Source: Bacteroidota bacterium (GTDB taxonomy: Bacteria; Bacteroidota; Bacteroidia; Bacteroidales; JADFUO01). Taken from it: a stretch of 35,878 nt of DNA. Positions 8,436 to 17,781 of this stretch are shown in pieces. A model generated the notes under the pieces. The model was not told the DNA's origin. It worked only from the letters and a program-made list of their open reading frames with translations, and did not search any database. Each line of letters starts with the position of its first letter. The stretch's first letter is position 1. The stretch lies in NCBI GenBank assembly GCA_030622635.1, contig JAUXFX010000009.1, positions 1-35,878 of the forward strand. Direction: 5' to 3'. Made by a program: the position numbers and the translations under genes.

Positions 8436-11180
8436 ATGACAAAACAAAAACATGTTTATTTTTTCGGTGATCGAAAAGCAGACGGCAAAGCAGATATGAA
8501 AAATCTTTTGGGTGGGAAAGGTGCAAACCTTGCAGAAATGAACCTTATTGGTGTACCGGTTCCTCCGGGATTTACAATTACTACTGAAGTTTGTATTGAT
8601 TACTATAGAATAGGCAAAGAAAGAACCATTGAATTAATTAAGACTGAAGTTGAAGAAGGCGTTCGTTTCGTTGAAAAAATTATGGGTACAAAATTCGGGG
8701 ATACAGAAAATCCATGTTTGCTTTCTGTTCGTTCAGGGGCAAGAGCTTCTATGCCGGGAATGATGGATACGGTTTTAAACCTTGGTTTAAATAATGATAC
8801 TGTTGAAGGAATTGCCAGAAAATTCGGTAGTGAACGTTTTGCATGGGATTCCTACCGGAGATTTGTTCAAATGTACGGTGATGTGGTACTTGGCATGAAA
8901 CCAGCTTCAAAACAAGATATTGACCCTTTTGAAGAAATCATTGACGAGATGAAAGACAAGAAAGATATTGATGACGACACCGATCTTACAACCAAAGATC
9001 TAAAAGAATTAGTAAGTTTATTCAAAAGTGCAGTAAAAGAAGAAACAGGTAAAGAATTTCCTGATGATCCGTGGGAACAACTCTGGGGTTCAATAATGGC
9101 TGTTTTTGACAGTTGGATGAACGAAAGAGCCATATTTTACCGCAAACTAAACAATATTCCATCCGAATGGGGAACAGCTATTAATGTTCAGGCAATGGTT
9201 TTCGGAAACATGGGCAATAATTCAGGAACAGGAGTCGCATTCACAAGAGATGCTGCTACAGGCGAAGACTTGTTTAACGGCGAATATTTGATCAATGCTC
9301 AGGGCGAAGATGTGGTTGCAGGTATCAGAACCCCACGGCAAATTACTCTTGAAGGTTCAAAAAGATGGGCTAAACAATCAAATTATTCAGAAGAAGTAAG
9401 AGCAACAAAATACCCCTCATTAGAAGAATGCAAGCCTGAAATTTATAAAGAATTAAATGAAACCCAGCAAAAACTTGAAGATCATTATAAAGATATGCAG
9501 GACATTGAGTTTACCTTTCAGGATAGCAAACTTTGGCTACTTCAAACACGTAATGGTAAACGCACAGGAGCAGCAATGGTAAAAATTGCAATAGATATGC
9601 TCAATGATGGTGAAATTGATGAAAAAAATGCAATTATGCGAGTTGAGCCTAACAAACTTAATGAACTGCTTCATCCTGTATTTGATACAGAAGCAATAAG
9701 TGAAGCAATTATAATCACCAAGGGTTTACCAGCTTCACCGGGTGCTTCAAGCGGACAAATAGTATTTTTTGCCGACGAAGCTGAAGAATGGGCTGCCAAA
9801 GGTAAAGAAGTAATACTTGCTCGTATTGAAACTTCTCCGGAAGACCTGAAAGGAATGGATATTGCAAAAGGTATACTTACTGCTCGTGGCGGAATGACAT
9901 CTCATGCAGCTGTTGTTGCACGAGGTATGGGAAAATGTTGTATTTCCGGAGCAGGAGACTTAAATATTGATTATAAAAAAAGAATATTTACTGTTCATAA
10001 TAAAATATTTAAAGAAGGTGACTGGATATCATTAAACGGTTCAACAGGTGAAGTATATGAAGGAGAGGTAAGAACCATTGAACCCGAATTAAGCAGTGAT
10101 TTTAATGAACTGATGAAACTTGTCGATAAATATTCAAGAATGCATGTAAGAACCAATGCCGATACTCCCAGAGAATCATTGATTGCCAGAAATTTTGGTG
10201 CTCAGGGTATAGGTCTTTGCCGTACCGAACACATGTTCTTTGAAGGTGAACGTATAATACTTATGCGGGAAATGATACTTGCAAATAATGAAAAAGAAAG
10301 AAGAAAAGCATTGGATAAATTATTGCCTATACAACGAAAAGATTTTGAAGAAATTTTTGAAGCTATGCATGATCTTCCGGTAACCATTCGCCTGCTTGAC
10401 CCGCCTTTACATGAATTTATACCTCACGAAGAAAAAAACCAAAAAGAAATGGCAATAGAAATGGGTATTTCGGTTGAAGAAATCAAACTAAAAGTAAAAG
10501 AACTATCCGAACTTAACCCAATGTTAGGACACAGAGGTTGCCGCTTAGGAAATACATATCCTGAGATAACCGAAATGCAGGCTCGTGCTATTTTTGAAGC
10601 TGCACTAAATTTGAAATCCAAAGGTATTAATGCCATACCCGAAATTATGGTGCCTCTTATCGGAACTTATCAAGAACTGAAAATGCAGGAAGACATTGTT
10701 CGTGCAATTGCTGAAAAAGTTTTTAAAGAAAAAAATGACAGGATTGATTATTTAGTAGGTACAATGATTGAAATACCAAGAGCAGCTCTATTAGCTGATG
10801 AAATTGCCAAATCTGCCGAATTTTTCTCATTTGGTACAAATGATTTAACTCAAATGACTTTCGGTTATTCACGTGATGATTCAGGCAAATTCTTACCAAT
10901 ATATATTAAAAAAGGTATTTTGAAAAACGATCCGTTTGAAATTCTTGATCAGGAAGGTGTTGGTCAATTAATGAAGATTGCTGTGGAAAGAGGCAGACAA
11001 ACACGAAAAAATCTAAAGATAGGAATTTGTGGCGAACATGGTGGTGAACCATCTTCTGTCGAGTTCTGTAACTCTTTAGGATTCAATTATGTTAGCTGCT
11101 CACCTTTCAGAGTGCCTATTGCAAGATTAGCTGCTGCACAAGCCGCAATTAAGCAAAATAAATTATCATTTTATTCTTAA
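8436..11180 (+). CDS. ppdK: Pyruvate, phosphate dikinase
   Basis: ORF 8373..11180; likely start ATG 8436 (MTKQKHVYFFGDRKADG). PPDK motifs: 'LLGGKGANLAEM', 'LLSVRSGARASMPGMMDTVLNLG', phospho-His motif 'ARGGMTSHAAVVARGMGKCC', C-terminal 'FGTNDLTQMTFGYSRDD' and 'GICGEHGG'. Confidence 0.97.
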   Translation: MTKQKHVYFFGDRKADGKADMKNLLGGKGANLAEMNLIGVPVPPGFTITTEVCIDYYRIGKERTIELIKTEVEEGVRFVEKIMGTKFGDTENPCLLSVRSGARASMPGMMDTVLNLGLNNDTVEGIARKFGSERFAWDSYRRFVQMYGDVVLGMKPASKQDIDPFEEIIDEMKDKKDIDDDTDLTTKDLKELVSLFKSAVKEETGKEFPDDPWEQLWGSIMAVFDSWMNERAIFYRKLNNIPSEWGTAINVQAMVFGNMGNNSGTGVAFTRDAATGEDLFNGEYLINAQGEDVVAGIRTPRQITLEGSKRWAKQSNYSEEVRATKYPSLEECKPEIYKELNETQQKLEDHYKDMQDIEFTFQDSKLWLLQTRNGKRTGAAMVKIAIDMLNDGEIDEKNAIMRVEPNKLNELLHPVFDTEAISEAIIITKGLPASPGASSGQIVFFADEAEEWAAKGKEVILARIETSPEDLKGMDIAKGILTARGGMTSHAAVVARGMGKCCISGAGDLNIDYKKRIFTVHNKIFKEGDWISLNGSTGEVYEGEVRTIEPELSSDFNELMKLVDKYSRMHVRTNADTPRESLIARNFGAQGIGLCRTEHMFFEGERIILMREMILANNEKERRKALDKLLPIQRKDFEEIFEAMHDLPVTIRLLDPPLHEFIPHEEKNQKEMAIEMGISVEEIKLKVKELSELNPMLGHRGCRLGNTYPEITEMQARAIFEAALNLKSKGINAIPEIMVPLIGTYQELKMQEDIVRAIAEKVFKEKNDRIDYLVGTMIEIPRAALLADEIAKSAEFFSFGTNDLTQMTFGYSRDDSGKFLPIYIKKGILKNDPFEILDQEGVGQLMKIAVERGRQTRKNLKIGICGEHGGEPSSVEFCNSLGFNYVSCSPFRVPIARLAAAQAAIKQNKLSFYS

Positions 11181-11203
11181 TATAAAAATCCTTATAATAA
11201 AAA

Positions 11204-12847
11204 ATGAACTTAAAAGCCAAATTAGCAGAAGCAGTTAATGATCATAAAAATATCTATGATAATATTGAAAGAAAAAAAAATATTCAGGAAGTTGTTGACA
11301 ATAAAGAAGCATTAATTGCCGAGTGTGGTGCATTGGCTACATGGACACCTGTTGAATCTACCGGCAGAAGCCCAAAAGACACCGTAATTGTCAGAAGAAG
11401 TGAAAGTGAGGATACTGTTGACTGGAGTTCGCCAAACAATATTCCAATTGATGAAGAAACATTTAATATGGTATTTGAGGATGCACTTAATTTCCTTGCA
11501 GATAAAGAAAAAGTATATGTCACGGACAGGGTACTCGGTGCCGATGTGAAATATGCCTTAGCTGTTAAAGTAATTACCGACCATGCTTTATCATCACTTT
11601 TTACTGACAATATGTTCAGACCAATACCTGAAAATATTGAAAAAAGTGTTTTTTATAATAATGGGTTTTATCTGTTATCACTCCCGTATGATAAGCTTGA
11701 TGCTTCAAAATATGAAGGCAGATTAAGAAAATTACCAAACGGTAAAACATCAAATATGATAGTTGCTATGGATTTTGACAGGCGAATTGGTGTTATTGTC
11801 GGTTCGGCATACATGGGAAGCTTAAAAAAATTAATGTTTACCGTAATGAATTACTATTTGCCCTTTGAGAACATCTTACCATTACATTGCTCAGCAAATG
11901 AAGGAAAGAATGGCGATTCAGCTTTACTTTTGGGATTATCGGGAACCGGAAAAACATCATTATCAGCCGATCCCACAAGAGCATTATTGGGAGATGACGA
12001 ACACGGCTGGAGCGAAGACGGAATTGCTAACTTTGAAAATGGCTGCTATGCCAAAATGATAAATATTGATCCTGTTAAAGAAAAGGATATATATGATGCT
12101 GTTATGCATAAAGATAATTATCTGCATCAGGGAGTCATTATTGAAAATGCAATGATCTATCCTGACGGCAAAGTAGATTATTTTGATGACAGGTTTACTC
12201 CAAACTCAAGAGCTTCGTATCCATTACGTTATTTAAGAAAAATAAAAGTTTCTTCCATTTCAGGTAATCCGAAAACTATTTTATTTCTTACAGCCGATGC
12301 TTATGGTGTTTTACCACCTGTTTCAAAATTAAATACTGATCAGGCTATGCTTTGGTTTTTAATTGGATATACCAGCAAACTTGCAGGCACGGAAACCGGT
12401 GTAACCGAACCACAGGCAACTTTCTCAAGATTTTTCGGACAACCGTTTATGCCCTGCAATCCTGATGTATATGCAGACATGCTGGGTGAAAAAATGGTAA
12501 AATTCAATTCAAAAGTATATTTAATTAATACAGGATGGATAGGCGGTGCCTATGGAACCGGCAAACGAATTGATATTAACCTGACTCGCGCAATGGTCAA
12601 TGCTGCCTTATCAGGAGAGCTTGAAAATGATGAATACGAAGAAAATAAACTATTTCATTTAAACGTTCCGAAAACATGCCCGGGTGTACCATCTAATATA
12701 TTATTTCCAAAAAATACATGGAAAAATAAAGACGATTATGATAAAACCGCTTTAAAGCTTGCTCAACAATTCTCTGATTATTTTGATGAAGCTTACGGAG
12801 CAAAAAATATTAAAGAAAGTATTGTTAAGCAATGTCCGTATAAGTAA
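11204..12847 (+). CDS. pckA: Phosphoenolpyruvate carboxykinase (ATP)
   Basis: 'LLLGLSGTGKTSLSADPTRALLGDDEHGWSEDGIANFENGCYAKMI' and 'NTGWIGGAYGTGKRI'; starts 24 bp after PPDK. Confidence 0.97.
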   Translation: MNLKAKLAEAVNDHKNIYDNIERKKNIQEVVDNKEALIAECGALATWTPVESTGRSPKDTVIVRRSESEDTVDWSSPNNIPIDEETFNMVFEDALNFLADKEKVYVTDRVLGADVKYALAVKVITDHALSSLFTDNMFRPIPENIEKSVFYNNGFYLLSLPYDKLDASKYEGRLRKLPNGKTSNMIVAMDFDRRIGVIVGSAYMGSLKKLMFTVMNYYLPFENILPLHCSANEGKNGDSALLLGLSGTGKTSLSADPTRALLGDDEHGWSEDGIANFENGCYAKMINIDPVKEKDIYDAVMHKDNYLHQGVIIENAMIYPDGKVDYFDDRFTPNSRASYPLRYLRKIKVSSISGNPKTILFLTADAYGVLPPVSKLNTDQAMLWFLIGYTSKLAGTETGVTEPQATFSRFFGQPFMPCNPDVYADMLGEKMVKFNSKVYLINTGWIGGAYGTGKRIDINLTRAMVNAALSGELENDEYEENKLFHLNVPKTCPGVPSNILFPKNTWKNKDDYDKTALKLAQQFSDYFDEAYGAKNIKESIVKQCPYK

Positions 12848-12906
12848 TTTGTTAATTAGTGGCTGCAAGAAAACGCAAATCTCTTCGTTGTGCTCATCTT
12901 AAAACC

Positions 12907-13012
12907 CAGTCAGCAGTCGGCAGTCTGTCGATTAATAAAAGGCTAAAAGCTAAAGGCTAAAAGCTAACCGCTAAAAGCTAAAGGCCAAAAGCTAAACCCT
13001 TATTTCCCCTTA
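12907..13012. repeat. Composite intergenic repeats: cagtcagcagtcggcagtc + (ggctaaaagctaaa)n + cccttatttcccctta
   Basis: 15-bp exact inverted match of cagtcagcagtcggc (12907-12921) to 8246-8260; aaaggctaaaagctaaaggc units relate to 2511-2570. Confidence 0.8.
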
Positions 13013-13035
13013 CAACCGGAATCATAAAATATCTC

Positions 13036-13066
13036 TTGACTTTTGAATTTAAATTTTGTATATTTG
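13036..13066 (+). promoter_or_regulatory. Bacteroidetes-type vegetative promoter (TTG-N20-TATATTTG)
   Basis: TTG at 13036-13038 and TATATTTG at 13059-13066, matching the -33 TTTG / -7 TAnnTTTG pattern. Confidence 0.5.
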
Positions 13067-13546
13067 TTTTTTTATTATCAAGCGTTACTCCCAATATTAT
13101 GACCCGCCTAAACAAAATATACGCGTTATTAGAACAAACCTACAAAACAATCCAAATACCTGTCATTGCATGTGCCTACAACACTGGTAGTTACACCCCC
13201 CCCCCATTTGTTATTAAAATTATTTCAAAACTTTTTAAATATCTTGGTTTATGTACTTTGTTTGCATGATATATACTGTTTTACAATCGTGGGCAGGTTC
13301 TTGCTTACACGAAAACAAACAAGCGAGGGTAAAATCCGCACTTATATTTTATATTATACAAATAAGCACATTCTTTTATTGGGGAAAAATATTTTAATCA
13401 ATTGTAGCCACCCGGGCAGTTACTAACAATTCCGGCCTGTGGTGGCAGCAAACAATAACAGGTGAGGTTAGTCCCAAAACCAAATTAGAAAAAATGAAAA
13501 AATCACAGAAATTAAAAAGAGTATTAATCAAATAAATTTAGAAAAC

Positions 13547-13942
13547 ATGAAAAAATCAATATTAATAGTAATTAGCCTTATTGCTGTTTTTTTCTTTGCC
13601 GGTACAACTCAGGTTACAGCTCAATGGTCATTTGTGGCAAATTGGAATGATAACGGATGCAGTTGCGGAACTATTGTAAGTAAAGATCTTCGATGGGAAA
13701 TTAGAAAGATTAGTGATAATTCTTTATTTGCTTCAGGTAATTTAGATATAACTTCATTATCTCCCCCACAAACAATAAGTGGACCTGAAACCCCGATAGT
13801 TGACGAACGATACAAAATCTGTATTAAAGTATATTATTATGACTTATCAGTAGATCCATGCTGTCAAGGTAATGAATGTGAAAATACAGATTCGGAACTA
13901 TTGTTAACTGGTAATACCACAGTGACTGCAATAATGTATTGA
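13547..13942 (+). CDS. Small secreted Cys-containing protein, unknown function
   Basis: Clear signal peptide 'MKKSILIVISLIAVFFFAGTTQVTAQ' then a 105-aa mature part with CSC and CCQGNEC motifs. Confidence 0.75.
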   Translation: MKKSILIVISLIAVFFFAGTTQVTAQWSFVANWNDNGCSCGTIVSKDLRWEIRKISDNSLFASGNLDITSLSPPQTISGPETPIVDERYKICIKVYYYDLSVDPCCQGNECENTDSELLLTGNTTVTAIMY

Positions 13943-14042
13943 GTTACTAATTTAGTGTAATGGTAAATATTTACCATCACACTTTTCCAGTTATAAAAAT
14001 ATTCCGTAGTTTTAAAGCTTACAAAGTATAATACATCAGCCA

Positions 14043-17000
14043 ATGAATAATTATAAATCAGTAATACAAAATAGTTTACTTATTAACTTGATTGTAATAT
14101 TATGCTTGATACTAGTTCCTATCAAATCGTACTCCCAACCCAATAAACGAACCAACCACTGGTACTTTACAGTAAAGATTGGACTTGATTTTAATAGTGG
14201 AAGTTTACAGGAAAATACTTTGTGTGTTGATTCACTTGCCTATGGTGGTAGTTTAGCCTCTACCATAAGTGATACCAACGGAAACTTATTGTTTTACTCA
14301 AATGGATATAGCATCTGGAATCGAGAGCATGATTTAATTCAGGATTATGTACCTGGAACAGGATTTAATGTGGGTAGACAAGGAGCACTTTGTATGCCAA
14401 AACCCGGTTCTGACAACCTTTTTTACGTATTTACTATGAAAATCCCTGGATGCAATTATCCAATGTTTTATTATACTATAGATATGAATGGTAATAATGG
14501 ACTAGGTGAAGTTGTTGATTCGGTTATTCTGGAAGCAGGTTATGATGCCGCAAGTTTTCTAACATCATCATACATGAAAAACAAGCAAGACTATTGGATA
14601 GTAACTCGTAAATACCGTGATAATAAATATGCTGCCTTTAAGGTTACTTCACAAGGAGTTGATCCAAATCCGGTATTGAGTGATGCCCCTATTCGGCCAA
14701 TAAATAATTCAGAGCTTGGTAAAATGAATATAGCTTATAATAAGAAGTATCTTGTCTGTTCTATAATAGGCTCAAACTCATATGCAACCAATACTGAAAT
14801 ATGCCGTTTTGATAATGAAACGGGTGACATTGAATTTCTTTATGGCTTTAGGTTACTTGATATATTACCTGGGAATCCAAATATAAGAACAACTAGTTGT
14901 GAGTTTTCACCATGTTCCAAGTATGTGTACATTTCAGGTCGAATGCCTTATGGTGAAGGATCACATGTTTATCAGTTTGACATGCAATATGTAGAGGATC
15001 TTACTCTTTTTACACAGTCAGCTATTGAAATTGGATCTCCCAAAGGTTATAATCTCCAACTTGCTTCCGATGGTAAAATTTATTGCTTTTCCGATCTAAG
15101 TGATAATTTCCCACAATCATATGAAAATATAGTGGGCGTTATTAGATCGCCGCAGAAAAAAGGGGCAAATTGTAGTTATCAACCCAATGCTATTCAGCTT
15201 ACACATGGCGAAATACGTAACGAATTGATCAATCTACCTCCTGATTTTCTTTATCGGTTCGATTTCGATGGCATCTGTGAAAACGATGTTTTTTCTTTCG
15301 ATCCATGGTTTTTCCCCGAACCTGTTTTTATGGAATGGAATTTCGATGATCCTGCTTCGGGAGCAAATAATACGTCCACCATTCCACATGCCACGCATGT
15401 CTTTTCCGATGGTGGTGAGTTTGAAGTTTCGGTACATGTGGAATACCCTCCAACACCAAACTATCCTTTTGGTCGTATTGAAGAAACTTCGCGTATTGTA
15501 GAAGTGGAATATGCACCGGAACCTGACCTGGGACCGGATACCACAATTTGCAGCGGACAGGAAGTTGTGCTGGATGCAGAATGCGGCCCGCACTTCTATT
15601 CATGGAGCACAGGAGATTGGGGAGTAAGCCAGATCACCGTTTCGGATTCAGGATGGTATTGGGTAAGAGTGCAGAGTGAAGCAGGATGTATTACTTTTGA
15701 TTCAATTTATATTTCATTCTACCCACCTGCAATAGCCGATACAAATAATCTAATAATAAGCCCCACCACCTGCGGCGGAAGCATTGGAGCAATCAGGGGA
15801 ATAGAGATTTCAGGAAACCCACCTTTTCAATATCAATGGATTGATGACCTTGGTAATCCCATTGCAAATACAATAGACATCTTTCATTTGCCTGTTGGAA
15901 ATTATACCTTACAGGTAACCGATGGCAACGGTTGTTTAACTGAATTTGGACCATATACAATTTATGATGCAGGAGATGTACTGATAGAAGATGTAAATTA
16001 TACTCAGGAACACTGCGGTCAGCAAGATGGAAATATTATCGTTACAGCCACTTCGGGATTAGGCGATATGCTTTTTTATTCCATTGACAATGGCTCTAAT
16101 TATTTTACTAATCAGGGAATTTTCACGGGTTTGTCTGCTGGAACTTATGCTGTAAGAGTAAAAGATTCCACGGATTGCCAGGACGTTTACATTAATAATC
16201 CTATTATCCTTGAAAATATTCCGGGACCACAGGTAAGCGATGTACAAATCACCCCGTCTTCAAACGGTCAGAATAACGGAGCCATTAATATTATTGCTTC
16301 CGGCAACGGCGATACACTTTTCTATTCAAATGATAACGGAGCAAATTTTCAAATTAATGATGGTTTGTTTTCAAATCTTTTTGCAGGATTTTATACCTGC
16401 ATTGTGATGGATGAATTTGGTTGCGATACAATATTTGTTGTGGAAGTTACTGAAGAAATTACTGTTTACTTGCAAGCTACGGCAGGTGCTGATGAAGTAT
16501 GCCCGGGCAATTCGGCTTTTGTCCCGTTGATAGTTAGTAATTTTAATGATGTTGGTAGTTTTAAAACTACGCTTTTGTATAATAAGGAACTATTGACTTG
16601 TGAGGGTTTTGCCAATGCACATCCGCAATTGGAAGATTCGTTGGAAGCCCTGCTGTTCCCCTCAGAAGGAAAAATAGAGCTTAATTGGTCTTCATCTGCT
16701 GTTACTTTAGCTGATAGTACTATTATCGCAGATCTGGTATTTCACTCCATTGACCCGGGCGCAAGCCAGATATTATGGGATGGGGCACCCGGGGCAAGTT
16801 TATTTCTGAACTCCACAGGGCTTTCTATACCTGTTGACTATACTACCGGAAATGTAAAAATTTACAAAGAAGTTGTTTTTTTATTTTTCGGTGCAAATGA
16901 AGTCTGTCAGGGAGACATGCTGGAACTCACGCCCATTGTCTTTTCAAGCAATGGAGATGTTACATTTTTATGGACTGATCCGATGGGAGATACAAGCAGT

Positions 17001-17636
17001 GTTGAAATCAAGGTTATTAATAACATACAAGCCAACCAGTCAGGAACATATTCTCTAACAGTAACTGATACATTAGATTGTAAAGCGGATGCTTCTGTTG
17101 ATGTGATAGTTTACCTCACGCCAATCCCAGCTTTTGCAGGACAGGATACAATCTTTACGGAAGTTCCTGTTGACATAGATGCAGGAGCAGGATTTCTGTA
17201 TTATTTATGGAATACCGGCGATACAACACAAATTATTACGGTACAAAAAAGTGGCTGGTATGCTATAGAAATTGAATCACAGCAAGGATGTATGGGAGGA
17301 GATTCGGTGTTTGTGCTTTTTTCCACACCGCCGGAACCCATACCTGATATCAGGATTTATTTACCAAATGCTTTTTCACCCAATAGTGACGGACTAAATG
17401 ATGAGTTTAAAGCTGTAACAAATTCGGAAAACATTGAATCTTTCCAAATGCTTATTTATGACCGGTGGGGAACATTAATTTTTGAATCCAAAAATATTTC
17501 TAAGGGATGGAACGGAACATTTAAAGGAAAACTTTGTCCGCAGGGAGTGTATGTTTATAAAATTGAATACAGCTTTTCTGCTTCCTCAACAGGGCAATCA
17601 GAAACTAGAATTGGGACGGTTGTGTTGGTTAGATAG
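14043..17636 (+). CDS. T9SS type B (gliding motility-associated C-terminal) secreted protein with N-terminal propeller-like, PKD, SprB-like and cohesin-like segments
   Basis: Signal peptide; 'NHWYFTVKIGLDFNSG...ISDTNGNLLFYSNGYSIWNR'; PKD 'MEWNFDDPASGANN...ATHVFSDGGEFEVSVHV'; C-terminal 'IRIYLPNAFSPNSDGLNDEFKAV...MLIYDRWGTLIFES...GWNGTFKGKLCPQGVYVYKIEY' (CHU_C/type B CTD). Confidence 0.92.
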   Translation: MNNYKSVIQNSLLINLIVILCLILVPIKSYSQPNKRTNHWYFTVKIGLDFNSGSLQENTLCVDSLAYGGSLASTISDTNGNLLFYSNGYSIWNREHDLIQDYVPGTGFNVGRQGALCMPKPGSDNLFYVFTMKIPGCNYPMFYYTIDMNGNNGLGEVVDSVILEAGYDAASFLTSSYMKNKQDYWIVTRKYRDNKYAAFKVTSQGVDPNPVLSDAPIRPINNSELGKMNIAYNKKYLVCSIIGSNSYATNTEICRFDNETGDIEFLYGFRLLDILPGNPNIRTTSCEFSPCSKYVYISGRMPYGEGSHVYQFDMQYVEDLTLFTQSAIEIGSPKGYNLQLASDGKIYCFSDLSDNFPQSYENIVGVIRSPQKKGANCSYQPNAIQLTHGEIRNELINLPPDFLYRFDFDGICENDVFSFDPWFFPEPVFMEWNFDDPASGANNTSTIPHATHVFSDGGEFEVSVHVEYPPTPNYPFGRIEETSRIVEVEYAPEPDLGPDTTICSGQEVVLDAECGPHFYSWSTGDWGVSQITVSDSGWYWVRVQSEAGCITFDSIYISFYPPAIADTNNLIISPTTCGGSIGAIRGIEISGNPPFQYQWIDDLGNPIANTIDIFHLPVGNYTLQVTDGNGCLTEFGPYTIYDAGDVLIEDVNYTQEHCGQQDGNIIVTATSGLGDMLFYSIDNGSNYFTNQGIFTGLSAGTYAVRVKDSTDCQDVYINNPIILENIPGPQVSDVQITPSSNGQNNGAINIIASGNGDTLFYSNDNGANFQINDGLFSNLFAGFYTCIVMDEFGCDTIFVVEVTEEITVYLQATAGADEVCPGNSAFVPLIVSNFNDVGSFKTTLLYNKELLTCEGFANAHPQLEDSLEALLFPSEGKIELNWSSSAVTLADSTIIADLVFHSIDPGASQILWDGAPGASLFLNSTGLSIPVDYTTGNVKIYKEVVFLFFGANEVCQGDMLELTPIVFSSNGDVTFLWTDPMGDTSSVEIKVINNIQANQSGTYSLTVTDTLDCKADASVDVIVYLTPIPAFAGQDTIFTEVPVDIDAGAGFLYYLWNTGDTTQIITVQKSGWYAIEIESQQGCMGGDSVFVLFSTPPEPIPDIRIYLPNAFSPNSDGLNDEFKAVTNSENIESFQMLIYDRWGTLIFESKNISKGWNGTFKGKLCPQGVYVYKIEYSFSASSTGQSETRIGTVVLVR

Positions 17637-17643
17637 ATAGGTT

Positions 17644-17664
17644 CGGGCTAAAAGCCTTTTTTAT
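17644..17664 (+). terminator. Rho-independent terminator after the type B protein gene
   Basis: ggct-aaa-agcc-tttttt hairpin/T-run just downstream of the 17636 stop, between convergent genes. Confidence 0.6.
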
Positions 17665-17781
17665 ATAAAAAACAGGTAACTACTCAGCCGGCTTAGTCTT
17701 CTGTAGTACAGTAAAATAAATAAACCGCAAAATGCGCAAAAAAAACGCAAATATTATTAAACGTTTGATTTGAAATTTTCA

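Noticed and set aside
8867-9133. Antisense ORF (88 aa) within ppdK
   Set aside because: Lies fully inside a high-confidence PPDK gene on the opposite strand; Ser-rich composition is typical of a shadow frame.
13166-13426. 86-aa ORF as a genuine protein
   Set aside because: Crosses the C10 tract, low-complexity, no motif or RBS; treated only as part of the leader/ncRNA observation.
15234-15603. Two overlapping antisense ORFs (119 and 91 aa) in the type B T9SS gene
   Set aside because: Shadow frames of a convincing long CDS; no RBS or known motif.
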